Source: a virus
IMG/VR virus record: IMGVR_UViG_3300045996_001613
Span: 1-64,000 of that record
Length of the DNA stretch: 64,000 nucleotides
Direction: 5' to 3' (one strand)
Part shown: positions 21,413-27,856 of the stretch, piece after piece
How positions within the stretch are numbered: the stretch's first letter is position 1
Layout: every line of letters starts with the position of its first letter
The notes under the pieces: model-generated
What the model saw: only the letters and a program-made list of their open reading frames with translations
Told to the model about the DNA's origin: nothing
Database searches by the model: none
Position numbers and translations under genes: made by a program

Positions 21413-21865
21413 ATGCCAGCCATCACCCCGGAGCAGATAGACCAGAAGTTCGGCGGACAGTACTCCGAGAACTACACCTTAGGCGTACGCCATGGGGTCA
21501 AGGCCGAGACCAGCGTAGTGCACGCGACCATCGGTCGCGCAGAGGACAACCTGTTCGCCACGACCGAGGCGCAGTGGGACTACCTCGACGGTTGGGTTCA
21601 GGGGCGCGTCGAGTGGGACGCGGCGGTTGAGGGCGATCAGGTCTACGAGCAGTATGCTCGGATGTTCACGGACGGCAAGTTCGACGTGACAGACATGGTG
21701 CGATTCTTCCTCGCGGACCTCGCGACGGAGGACGTGTACATCGCGATACCCGCGGCAGGCGACCCGTTCGCGGCTGCTCTGCGCGAGGCCGAGTGCGATA
21801 TGCTGGCTCTGTACCTCGACGACAAAATCACTGCCGACCAGTACCTCTATGCGAGGGGAGCGTAA
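21413..21865 (+). CDS. Hypothetical acidic helical protein
   Basis: 150 residues, with GAAGGGAGCAGC before ATG 21413. Rich in Asp, Glu and Ala with aromatic residues (AQWDYLDGWVQGRVEWDAAV). No motif or membrane segment. Family not recognised. Confidence 0.6.
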   Translation: MPAITPEQIDQKFGGQYSENYTLGVRHGVKAETSVVHATIGRAEDNLFATTEAQWDYLDGWVQGRVEWDAAVEGDQVYEQYARMFTDGKFDVTDMVRFFLADLATEDVYIAIPAAGDPFAAALREAECDMLALYLDDKITADQYLYARGA

Positions 21866-21866
21866 G

Positions 21867-22106
21867 ATGGAGCAGAAGTACGTCGTAGCCGAGCAAGACC
21901 CGAGCCTCAGCCCGAGCCGTGAACTCGGGCTGTCCTCCTCCGGTGTACGGATGGACCTGTACTCAGCCCTGTCGACGGCTGCGGAAGCAGCCCGCAGGTA
22001 CGGCACAGCACATGAGGTCCGCGTCGTGACCCGCGAGTATGACTCCGGCACGTTCGCGGTCGGGGCCAGCCGGTACACCGTCGACCCCTCGGAGGTCAGC
22101 GCATGA
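21867..22106 (+). CDS. Hypothetical 79-residue protein
   Basis: ATG 21867 follows GAGGGGAGCG; the previous stop is two bases away. MEQKYVVAEQDPSLSPSREL, then a helix (LYSALSTAAEAARRYG) and two strands (EVRVVTREYDSGTFAVGASR). Overlaps the next gene by 4 bases. Confidence 0.6.
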   Translation: MEQKYVVAEQDPSLSPSRELGLSSSGVRMDLYSALSTAAEAARRYGTAHEVRVVTREYDSGTFAVGASRYTVDPSEVSA

Positions 22107-22324
22107 GCATGACTCTGACGGACGTACGCAACGCGGTACCAGCCATGACCGACGGCATGCTGGTGGAGCTATACTGCCAGTACAGCACCTTTGCCGACCG
22201 TAACCCTGACTCCGACGAGGGGCGATACAAGGCGAAAATGGAGATCGTAGACGCGGAGTCTAAGAAGAGGCACCGTCCACACGTGGACGCGAAGAAGGCG
22301 ACGAAGTGGGGGTATTGGAAGTGA
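22103..22324 (+). CDS. Hypothetical 73-residue protein
   Basis: MSMTLTDVRNAVPAMTDGML, then LYCQYSTFADRNPDSDEG and a basic end (KKRHRPHVDAKKATKWGYWK). The layout (MTDxxLxxLYxxY..) resembles short phage proteins of unknown role, also seen in the 27429 gene (YELCSLYCDYHEW). Coupled on both sides. Confidence 0.6.
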   Translation: MSMTLTDVRNAVPAMTDGMLVELYCQYSTFADRNPDSDEGRYKAKMEIVDAESKKRHRPHVDAKKATKWGYWK

Positions 22325-23049
22325 ACATCGCAGTGCTATTCGACGGCGCAGGGCTCGCACGACTCGGGCTAGAGCAGGCGGGGCATACGTGCACCGGATA
22401 CGAGCTAGATCCGTGGAAGCACTACCTCTCGCAGTTCGTGGGCTCGGGGAATTCCGTGCTCGCGGACGTACGCGACGTGGACCTGTCCCCCTACGATGCA
22501 GTGTGGGCATCGCCCCCGTGCCAGTGGCACAGCAGCGCACGCACGCAAGGGGACCCGGTCTCGGGCTTCGCGACCGATCTCCTAGAGTGGTCTCTGAACC
22601 TCGACGTGGGTGTCCTGTGGGTGGAGAACATCATGAGCCAGACTGCCAGCCTCAATACGTGGGGCACCAAGTACAACGCGGCTCAGTTCCTATCCGTCCC
22701 CATCCAGAATCGCAACCGCATCGTCGGCGGTCACTATCGCGAGCCGTTTGTGTACGCGAGCTACCGGCGTACGTTCGCGGGGATCTGCCCCTGCATCACG
22801 GCCAGCGAGTACAAGGGCTGCGCCTCCGACACGCGCAGGGCGTCGCGCTACTACGGGCGTCGCCTGACTGTCGGGGAGTGTGCCGACCATCAGGGGCTCA
22901 CCATTCCCCCCGAGTGGCACACCGTACCCGAGGGATTCACGCCGGGACGTTGGAGGCAGAATCTCTACGAGGCGATTGGTAACGGGGTCCCCGTCTACAT
23001 GGCGCGTGGCTTCGGTGAGATGTACCCGGCGAAATCCAGGGGATTGTAA
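22321..23049 (+). CDS. DNA (cytosine-5) methyltransferase-like protein, compact form
   Basis: 242 residues from GTG 22321, overlapping the previous stop. Motif I is FDGAGLARLGLEQAG, motif IV ASPPCQWHS with Cys67 of the PCQ loop, motif VI WVENI, and motif X is EAIGNGVPVYMARGF. The region between VI and X is short and carries CPCITASEY. It is smaller than the second methyltransferase at 40744, so the target domain may be reduced. Probable role is protection from host restriction. Confidence 0.85.
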   Translation: MNIAVLFDGAGLARLGLEQAGHTCTGYELDPWKHYLSQFVGSGNSVLADVRDVDLSPYDAVWASPPCQWHSSARTQGDPVSGFATDLLEWSLNLDVGVLWVENIMSQTASLNTWGTKYNAAQFLSVPIQNRNRIVGGHYREPFVYASYRRTFAGICPCITASEYKGCASDTRRASRYYGRRLTVGECADHQGLTIPPEWHTVPEGFTPGRWRQNLYEAIGNGVPVYMARGFGEMYPAKSRGL

Positions 23050-23070
23050 CTGCCGGCACAAGCTCGAGAT

Positions 23071-23086
23071 TGTGAACGAATTCACA
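23071..23086 (+). promoter_or_regulatory. Crp-like palindrome, copy 3, with downstream promoter
   Basis: TGTGAACGAATTCACA, centre 23078.5. A -10 GATAAT at 23108-23113 predicts a start near 23120, again about -41.5. Directly upstream lies TGCCGGCACAAGCTCGAGAT, a variant of the segment at 18696. Confidence 0.7.
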
Positions 23087-23119
23087 GACAACGGTAGCCG
23101 AGTAGGAGATAATGCGGGA

Positions 23120-23486
23120 GCAATGAGAAGGACAACGACAAGGGGAGAGACATGTGAACTCAGAGGGGCGAGCCTGACGGTCCTGACCCCAACAGGCGAG
23201 ACGGTCGGAGTACCAGACCGGCGGGGATGTGGGCGCGAGCCCGTGCATGAAAGAGAGCACACCCAGCGAGGGCCGCTGGTAAGGAGGCTCACATCCCCTG
23301 ATGGCGAGGCAGATACGGGCGCAGTGGTGCGAACGGCTCATGGGGCTGATCACCCCGGCAAGCCTAGTAGCACGGTGAAAATCCCACGGCTAACTGCCGT
23401 GCCGATGGCGACAATGGGGCTGATCACCCCGGAGTCGACCGGGAAAGCTGCGCCGGTATCTGCCCCGACCACGAATGGAGGAGCAC
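23120..23486 (+). ncRNA. Structured non-coding leader or RNA gene
   Basis: About 370 bases with no supported gene (a long open frame here lacks a ribosome site and codon bias). It contains a four-way junction: GGGGATGT (23223-23230) pairs with ACATCCCC (23291-23298), enclosing GGGC-GCGA-GCCC with a GNRA loop (23231-23242), GTGC/GCAC (23243-23260) and CCAGCG/CGCTGG (23263-23279). Further hairpins are GCACGG/CCGTGC (23370-23402) and two copies of a GGGG..CCCC element. It begins at the predicted start of the Crp-site promoter and leads into the 60-residue gene. Confidence 0.6.
23340..23432 (+). repeat. 19-bp direct repeat, each copy a small hairpin
   Basis: ATGGGGCTGATCACCCCGG occurs exactly at 23340-23358 and 23414-23432, 74 bases apart. 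GGGG and CCCC can pair around CTGATCA. The GCACGG/CCGTGC hairpin lies between the two copies. Confidence 0.8.
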
Positions 23487-23669
23487 ATGAGACCGCCAGC
23501 ACGACATACGGTGGACGGGGTGCACAAGCGCACCGGGATGATAGTCACGGTGAAGCTGGGCTTCGCCTCTCACCGGGATGCGCACAACTACATAACCAAG
23601 CACCTGACCGAACTGCACGTCAGGGGAATAGACCCGGTGCACGTCGGGACGGACAGGACGGGCGCGTAA
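23487..23669 (+). CDS. Hypothetical 60-residue protein in the RNA locus
   Basis: AATGGAGGAGCAC precedes ATG 23487. KRTGMIVTVKLGFASHRDAH, then NYITKHLTELHVRGIDPVHV looks like a small beta-alpha-beta fold. Its last ten bases overlap the 5' end of the tmRNA-like element, so the RNA 5' end must be processed or the gene is dispensable. Function unknown. Confidence 0.55.
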   Translation: MRPPARHTVDGVHKRTGMIVTVKLGFASHRDAHNYITKHLTELHVRGIDPVHVGTDRTGA

Positions 23670-23738
23670 TGGGTTCGACGGGTGCAACGGGCGCGAGCGC
23701 CCAACACCCGGAGGAGAGTTCGATTCTCTCCGCGTCCA
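23660..23738 (+). ncRNA. tmRNA-like RNA lacking the mRNA domain
   Basis: Acceptor GGGCGCG (23660-23666) pairs with CGCGTCC (23731-23737) in 7 bp with a G3:U70 wobble, followed by A73 and CTA in place of CCA. The 5' side then reads GGGTTCGACGGG, the conserved D-region sequence of tmRNAs. The T-arm is GAGAG-TTCGATT-CTCTC. Where tmRNA has a long mRNA domain, there is only GGGTG/CACCC closing a GGGCG-CGAG-CGCCC hairpin; no tag frame fits. G3:U70 is the identity element for alanyl-tRNA synthetase. No SmpB gene was seen. Confidence 0.75.
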
Positions 23739-23746
23739 CTACGAGT

Positions 23747-23867
23747 CCCGGCATGGTACGGGAGAGACACGCTGAAACACCACGCACGGCCACTGCGGTA
23801 GTCATGACCCGCATGCTTTCAAAGTGTCTCTGGTTGAATATACGCGACTCTCCCACACCATGCCGGG
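23747..23867 (+). ncRNA. Long imperfect hairpin after the tmRNA-like RNA
   Basis: CCCGGCATGGT (23747-23757) pairs with ACCATGCCGGG (23857-23867), then a 2x2 internal loop, then GGGAGAG (23760-23766) with CTCTCCC (23848-23854). Inside, AGAGACAC and GTGTCTCT offer a competing pairing. It may be a processing signal, a terminator or part of the same RNA. It overlaps no supported gene. Confidence 0.6.
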
Positions 23868-23904
23868 GCTCGGCTGTAGTCAACACCGACCGGGAGGTCT
23901 GACC

Positions 23905-24039
23905 GTGGACACTATGGACCTGCACAACTGGCGTGAATGGAGCGCAGAGCAGTTCGCCCTCGACGCGGAGGCCGAGGTCTCCGAGGACGAGATAGCCGCG
24001 AGCTACGCGGCCACGAACCCCCACGAGGAGGTAGAGTAA
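23905..24039 (+). CDS. 44-residue acidic protein
   Basis: GTG 23905 has GGGAGG seven bases upstream; ATG 23914 is an alternative. The sequence (DLHNWREWSAEQFALDAEAE, ending NPHEEVE) is helical and strongly acidic. Coupled to the next gene by TAATGA. Function unknown; small acidic phage proteins sometimes mimic DNA. Confidence 0.5.
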   Translation: MDTMDLHNWREWSAEQFALDAEAEVSEDEIAASYAATNPHEEVE

Positions 24040-24236
24040 TGACCGGAGTACACGGCCCACTGGTCGTCCGCGAGGTCTGGATCGTCGGGCCAGTGATGTC
24101 GGAGTTCGTCGGCTTCATGAACCGCGTAAATTCCCGCATCAAGGTCGGCAGGATAGCCGAGCTAAATGGGTGGGAGGTATGGGATCGCGAGATAAACGAG
24201 ACACACGACACCTTTTGGCTGAGGGAGGCATCATGA
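24039..24236 (+). CDS. Hypothetical 65-residue protein
   Basis: MTGVHGPLVVREVWIVGPVM, then NRVNSRIKVGRIAELNGWEV and a polar end. It begins in TAATGA and ends in an ATGA overlap. Alpha/beta, no motif recognised. Confidence 0.55.
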   Translation: MTGVHGPLVVREVWIVGPVMSEFVGFMNRVNSRIKVGRIAELNGWEVWDREINETHDTFWLREAS

Positions 24237-24400
24237 CCACCACGAGCATCGCGAAGGCCCGCCAACAACTCAAGCGGCAGTACCGGAAGATATCGACCGG
24301 CGTGCTCTATGGATGGATGGCCGTCTACCTCGTCGAGGACAACGAGTACATGTGCACCACAATCCGCGAGGTACTGCGGGAGAGGGGCGAGCAGATATGA
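24233..24400 (+). CDS. Hypothetical 55-residue basic protein
   Basis: MTTTSIAKARQQLKRQYRKI, then LYGWMAVYLVEDNEYMCTTI. Basic N-terminal helix followed by strands. Overlaps neighbours on both sides by 4 bases. Not recognised. Confidence 0.55.
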   Translation: MTTTSIAKARQQLKRQYRKISTGVLYGWMAVYLVEDNEYMCTTIREVLRERGEQI

Positions 24401-24750
24401 TGCACCTAGAGTGGCATCTGGACAAGCTGAACGACGCGGCTAACGAACTAGCCCACAACGCCAAGCACCGCGAACTGACCGAGGAGGAGATCGTCGAGTT
24501 CAAGCAGGAGTTCACCGACCAGATCCGCAACCTGCAGGACGAGGTATCGTCCCTCGGAGGACACCTGACCGACGCGGTAAACGAACTGTACGAAATGCTG
24601 CCGAAGTGCGAACAGTGCGACGAGATCCTGACCGAGGACAACATCGCGGACACGGCAGACCTACGAGACGCGAAGGTCTGCGCCGACTGCCAGTACGACA
24701 TGGACCCCATGAACGACGTGAACTACGTCGGTCACCCGATGCACTACTAA
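24397..24750 (+). CDS. Coiled-coil protein with zinc ribbon
   Basis: 117 residues. A long helix (HLDKLNDAANELAHNAKHRE, then EFKQEFTDQIRNLQDEV) precedes KCEQCDEIL and VCADCQYDM, two CxxC pairs. The layout (dimerising coil plus ribbon) resembles DksA/TraR-type proteins in outline only. A nucleic-acid or RNA polymerase partner is conceivable. Confidence 0.65.
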   Translation: MMHLEWHLDKLNDAANELAHNAKHRELTEEEIVEFKQEFTDQIRNLQDEVSSLGGHLTDAVNELYEMLPKCEQCDEILTEDNIADTADLRDAKVCADCQYDMDPMNDVNYVGHPMHY

Positions 24751-24751
24751 T

Positions 24752-24767
24752 TGTGAATTCGTTCACA
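24752..24767 (+). promoter_or_regulatory. Crp-like palindrome, copy 4, with downstream promoter
   Basis: TGTGAATTCGTTCACA, the reverse complement of copies 2 and 3, centre 24759.5. An extended -10 TGTTACACT ends at 24793, predicting a start near 24800, so the site centres at about -40.5. GTCAACGGTAAGG again covers the start. Confidence 0.7.
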
Positions 24768-24830
24768 GATATCACGGCACAATTTGTTACACTTGAGGTC
24801 AACGGTAAGGACGATCAGGAGGTAGGCAAG

Positions 24831-25451
24831 ATGCAGTACAAGGTGGACCCGAAGATCCAAAAGCTCTGCGACGAGGGCGTGAAGTACATCGCGGAGTTCT
24901 TGGATCTAGTCGACACCCGCAAGCTGTACGAGTTCAAGATCCGGCAGTCTGATAGCGCACGCGCCATCCCCTGCGCGTATGGCAACTGCAAGTCTCCGCG
25001 TCGCTCGTCGATTCTCGGTGGCGGCAGCGGCCAGACCGCGGGATTCCGCATCTCAGTCTCCCTCAAGGGCAGCGACGACGATTTCCCGTGGGCTCCGGGC
25101 TCGTGGGGTCGACGGGGCTATCTCCGGCACGCGGGTGAAATCCACCACGGACATGTAGGCACTACGCTAGCCGAGCAGATGGTCTTCGTGTCCGGTCACG
25201 AGTTCCTGCACTACGCGGCCCTGTCGGGGCTGTGTCCGGTGCGATACAGCCAAGAGTACAACGCGGATCGGTTCGGATACGATATGATGCATTCCTTCCG
25301 AGAAGGCGTCGATCCGGTCTTCCTCGCGGAACACTTCGATACCAACATCTGCCACGACCCCGGACACTACGCGCATCAGGTGCCTACGCGAATCGCGCAT
25401 CAGCGAGCACCGTACGCGGCACTGCCCCCGACCATACGGAAGGGGATCTAG
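24831..25451 (+). CDS. Zinc metallopeptidase-like protein (HExxH..NAD)
   Basis: 206 residues with AGGAGGTAGGCAAG before ATG 24831. QMVFVSGHEFLHYAALSG contains HEFLH (residues 123-127), and EYNADRFGY (142-150) gives the third ligand Glu and the NAD pattern of M48/M56-like gluzincins. The N-terminal half has several Cys (PCAYGNCKS). It lacks membrane helices. First gene of a Crp-site-controlled unit. Target unknown. Confidence 0.7.
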   Translation: MQYKVDPKIQKLCDEGVKYIAEFLDLVDTRKLYEFKIRQSDSARAIPCAYGNCKSPRRSSILGGGSGQTAGFRISVSLKGSDDDFPWAPGSWGRRGYLRHAGEIHHGHVGTTLAEQMVFVSGHEFLHYAALSGLCPVRYSQEYNADRFGYDMMHSFREGVDPVFLAEHFDTNICHDPGHYAHQVPTRIAHQRAPYAALPPTIRKGI

Positions 25452-25561
25452 TGGCCGTCACGCTGATCGCGATGCTGTTCATCGCGGTGTTCATCGGGCT
25501 ACTGACCAAGCTGCCGGTAAGGTTCACCAACGAGTTCACAGGGGAGGACACCGATGATTGA
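25451..25561 (+). CDS. 36-residue membrane protein
   Basis: GTG 25451 follows the previous stop, with GGAAGGGG upstream. MAVTLIAMLFIAVFIGLLTK is one membrane helix; the tail (RFTNEFTGEDTDD) is acidic. Overlaps the next gene by 8 bases. Confidence 0.5.
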   Translation: MAVTLIAMLFIAVFIGLLTKLPVRFTNEFTGEDTDD

Positions 25562-26132
25562 TCCGATGAACGTCACCGACTTCGACCGCAGCGATGCAGA
25601 GCTAGAGGAGTTCTTTCTCTTCGCTGTGCTGGTCGCGAACAAGAACTCCGATAGGATGGCTCGGGCTCTGGATTTTCTGCTCCGGCAGGGTGAGCCGGGA
25701 GACTCCCCCTTTGACACGATCAGGCGCATGGTACTCGACGGCTCGATGCCCCTCCGCCTGATTCAGGCGAAGACCGGAGAGTATGGTCGACGCCTCAAGA
25801 CCCTGACCGAGGTCGCGACCGGCATGGTGCCAAACCTCCGCAATGCGGAGCCGGAGGACCTAGAGCAGATCCACGGCGTCGGGCTCAAGACGGCACGATT
25901 CTTCCTCATGCACAGCAGGCGCAACAGCCAGTACGCCGCGATAGACACTCACATCCTCAAGTACATGAGGGAGTTCTATGGGCACAAAGTTCCCAACCGT
26001 ACGCCCACCAACCGGGAGGAGTACCGGGAGCTAGAGGAATGGTTTGTCTTGCAGTGCGCCATCGAGGGCGTCACCCCCGCGGCGAAGGACCTAGAGGTAT
26101 GGAAGCTATACAGTGGGAGAGTAAGCGCATGA
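25554..26132 (+). CDS. HhH-GPD DNA glycosylase/lyase (EndoIII-like)
   Basis: 192 residues. The helix-hairpin-helix EQIHGVGLKTARFFLMHSR carries Lys112 in the EndoIII catalytic-Lys position, and AAIDTHILKYMRE carries the catalytic Asp131. The C-terminal FeS cluster of EndoIII is absent (no Cys quartet). It should excise damaged or modified bases and cut the strand. In a phage with two cytosine methyltransferases it may repair DNA or act on host DNA. Confidence 0.85.
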   Translation: MIDPMNVTDFDRSDAELEEFFLFAVLVANKNSDRMARALDFLLRQGEPGDSPFDTIRRMVLDGSMPLRLIQAKTGEYGRRLKTLTEVATGMVPNLRNAEPEDLEQIHGVGLKTARFFLMHSRRNSQYAAIDTHILKYMREFYGHKVPNRTPTNREEYRELEEWFVLQCAIEGVTPAAKDLEVWKLYSGRVSA

Positions 26133-26437
26133 GCACCACGATAGACGGACAGAAGACTCGCGTCTCCATGGATGGCACGCTGCCCTCGGAGATAGAGGGT
26201 GCCGAGCACATCAGCACCCTGCGAGCCGGAGGACGTGGCCGCAGAACATGGTACCGGGCTCTGTACTACGTAGAGCAGGGGTACGTGGTCTACGACTACG
26301 CCTACCATGACCGGATGCCAGACGCGACAGTCGGCTGGCTCAAGGGATACATGGACCGGGAGACTGTGGGCCGCGAGCACGCGGAGTTCTCGGAGGCACT
26401 GACCGCGAGGGACGATGCGAAAGGGGGTGAAGAGTGA
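26129..26437 (+). CDS. Hypothetical 102-residue protein
   Basis: Starts in an ATGA overlap. EHISTLRAGGRGRRTWYRAL, then YYVEQGYVVYDYAYHDRM: a strand-rich core with many Tyr. The tail is acidic. No motif identified. Confidence 0.6.
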   Translation: MSTTIDGQKTRVSMDGTLPSEIEGAEHISTLRAGGRGRRTWYRALYYVEQGYVVYDYAYHDRMPDATVGWLKGYMDRETVGREHAEFSEALTARDDAKGGEE

Positions 26438-26526
26438 GCAGGATCACCGACCTCGTACTGACCGTAGTCCTCGGGCCACTGATTATCTACGGGATAGCCA
26501 CAACTGTAATCGAAATTCTTCTCTAG
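26434..26526 (+). CDS. 30-residue membrane peptide
   Basis: GTG 26434 overlaps the previous stop. MSRITDLVLTVVLGPLIIYG continues to IATTVIEILL; similar in pattern (xxD-V-V..G-P-I-I) to the membrane part of the 29167 gene. Likely a single-pass membrane peptide. Confidence 0.5.
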   Translation: MSRITDLVLTVVLGPLIIYGIATTVIEILL

Positions 26527-26536
26527 GAGGCTAGTG

Positions 26537-27169
26537 ATGCAGGATACACAACCGTACCTCGCGACCGAGTGGGGAGGCCAGCAGTGGATTATCTTTGCGA
26601 AGGCGTACCCCCACGCGATGAATAAGGCGAACAAGGTAGGCATAGACCACAAGTATCTCCGGGAGATAGAGGAAGATGAGTATCCGGTCTCGTGGGACAA
26701 GGTCGGAGAGTACAGCTACCTCTCGTCGGGAAGTGCCGAGGTATGGCGCGTGTTCGACTACTGCCCCTTTGCTTCGACCCTCGACGGGTCACACCTGCCC
26801 GACGAGGAGCCGGGAGAGGTTGAGGGTGAGGACCTGACCCCTCCGTACATCAGCATGGGCTTGCCGGTCTTCCGCGTACGTGTGGAGCCCTTCGCAACCG
26901 GCGACGGATGGTCTGCCACTGTGCTGCTGTGGAAGAGAGAGGACGGCACGGGTCCGCAGGGCATGGACCCCGACGCGATACTCACGTCTCTCTCCAGTGA
27001 AGCGTTCTTCGCCTACCTCAACATCAAGCAGACCCTCGACAGCATGGGCGTGGCCGGGTTCATCGAGCCCGAGTTCGCACCACATGGATCACGCAAGGGG
27101 TTCTACAACATGGACTCCACGCAAGAGAGAATGCCACTCCAGGCACAAACCAATCAAGGAGGCAAGTAA
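26537..27169 (+). CDS. Hypothetical 210-residue protein
   Basis: CTAGGAGGCTAGTG precedes ATG 26537. Features include YLATEWGGQQWIIFAKAYPH, a long acidic loop (DEEPGEVEGEDLTPP) and YLNIKQTLDSMGVAGFIEPE. Alpha/beta without membrane segments. Family not recognised. One of the longer genes of this small-gene block. Confidence 0.6.
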   Translation: MQDTQPYLATEWGGQQWIIFAKAYPHAMNKANKVGIDHKYLREIEEDEYPVSWDKVGEYSYLSSGSAEVWRVFDYCPFASTLDGSHLPDEEPGEVEGEDLTPPYISMGLPVFRVRVEPFATGDGWSATVLLWKREDGTGPQGMDPDAILTSLSSEAFFAYLNIKQTLDSMGVAGFIEPEFAPHGSRKGFYNMDSTQERMPLQAQTNQGGK

Positions 27170-27429
27170 TGGCAAGACGAGAACTCGCGACCGCGATTGT
27201 GTCCGACACGATCCTGACCGTAGTCCGCAGGGACGTGGGCGACTACGCGCTAGAGATCGAGTACCCGAACGGGGATACCCTCAAGTACGGGTCCCTCGAC
27301 GTGCGTGATGTGTTCACCAGCATGGGCGACGAAGTGCGCCTGCTACTCCACAAGGAGGGGACGTTCAGCGAGGAAGAGAAGCACTTCCTCAAGATTATGG
27401 ACCGGCTTCCCGAGTCGGAGGAGGCGTGA
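27169..27429 (+). CDS. Hypothetical 86-residue protein
   Basis: Coupled via TAATG with GGAGGCAAG upstream. LATAIVSDTILTVVRRDVGD, then YALEIEYPNGDTLKYGSLDV: beta-rich start and helical, acidic end. Not recognised. Confidence 0.6.
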   Translation: MARRELATAIVSDTILTVVRRDVGDYALEIEYPNGDTLKYGSLDVRDVFTSMGDEVRLLLHKEGTFSEEEKHFLKIMDRLPESEEA

Positions 27430-27620
27430 TGTACGAGGACCGTAGCGACTACGAGTTGTGCTCACTCTACTGCGACTACCACGAGTGGTTGGAAACAGGT
27501 AGCGATATAAAGCCCAACGTAAGGGAGAAATACGAAAACCACTTGGCCGAGATTATGCGAGAGATCGCACGTCGTTACAAGTGGGCGACGCAGACGGCAC
27601 ACTACAAGAAGGGGCAGTGA
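27429..27620 (+). CDS. Hypothetical 63-residue protein
   Basis: ATG 27429 lies in TGATG. SDYELCSLYCDYHEWLETGS, then VREKYENHLAEIMREIARRY: similar in style to the 22103 protein (short acidic helix, YC-Y core, basic helix). Perhaps a duplicated small helical family. Confidence 0.55.
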   Translation: MYEDRSDYELCSLYCDYHEWLETGSDIKPNVREKYENHLAEIMREIARRYKWATQTAHYKKGQ

Positions 27621-27856
27621 TGGATTGCAAGCACCCCAAGGTGGCGCAGAGGTACGGCGTTACCGAACAGCCGCGGCACATCCCCGACGTGTTCACCGGA
27701 CTATGGCCGCAGTGGTACCAGTTCTGTACCCACTGCGGTGATCTGGTCGATGAACGGTGGGTACATCCCGACAAACTGACCGACGGGCAGTTATTCACCC
27801 TACTGATGAGCAATGCGGAGTGCGACGCTGTAGTACAACAATACGAGAGTCAATAG
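27620..27856 (+). CDS. Small CxxxH/CxxC zinc-binding protein
   Basis: 78 residues, TGATG start. DCKHPK near the N terminus and FCTHCGDLVDER supply Cys/His ligands for one zinc. The end (VVQQYESQ) is nearly the same as that of the next gene (VVQYESQ) because a 45-bp DNA segment is duplicated over both gene ends. Confidence 0.6.
   Translation: MDCKHPKVAQRYGVTEQPRHIPDVFTGLWPQWYQFCTHCGDLVDERWVHPDKLTDGQLFTLLMSNAECDAVVQQYESQ

Noticed and set aside
23660-23738. tmRNA-like element as an attP core
   Set aside because: attP sites usually copy only the 3' half of a tRNA or tmRNA, whereas both halves are present here, and no integrase was seen.
23760-23859. GGGAGAG..CTCTCCCACACCA as a tRNA
   Set aside because: The ends look like an acceptor stem with CCA, but no T-arm or anticodon arm forms; the stem is better explained as part of the long hairpin.
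22880-23902. 340-codon open frame across the RNA locus
   Set aside because: It overlaps the methyltransferase end and all RNA structures, lacks a ribosome site and has a Thr/Arg/Gly-rich composition typical of noncoding high-GC DNA.
25503-25525. Possible fifth Crp-like site near GTTCACCAACGAGTTCACAG
   Set aside because: The left half is not TGTGA and it lies inside a coding sequence with no promoter at the right distance.
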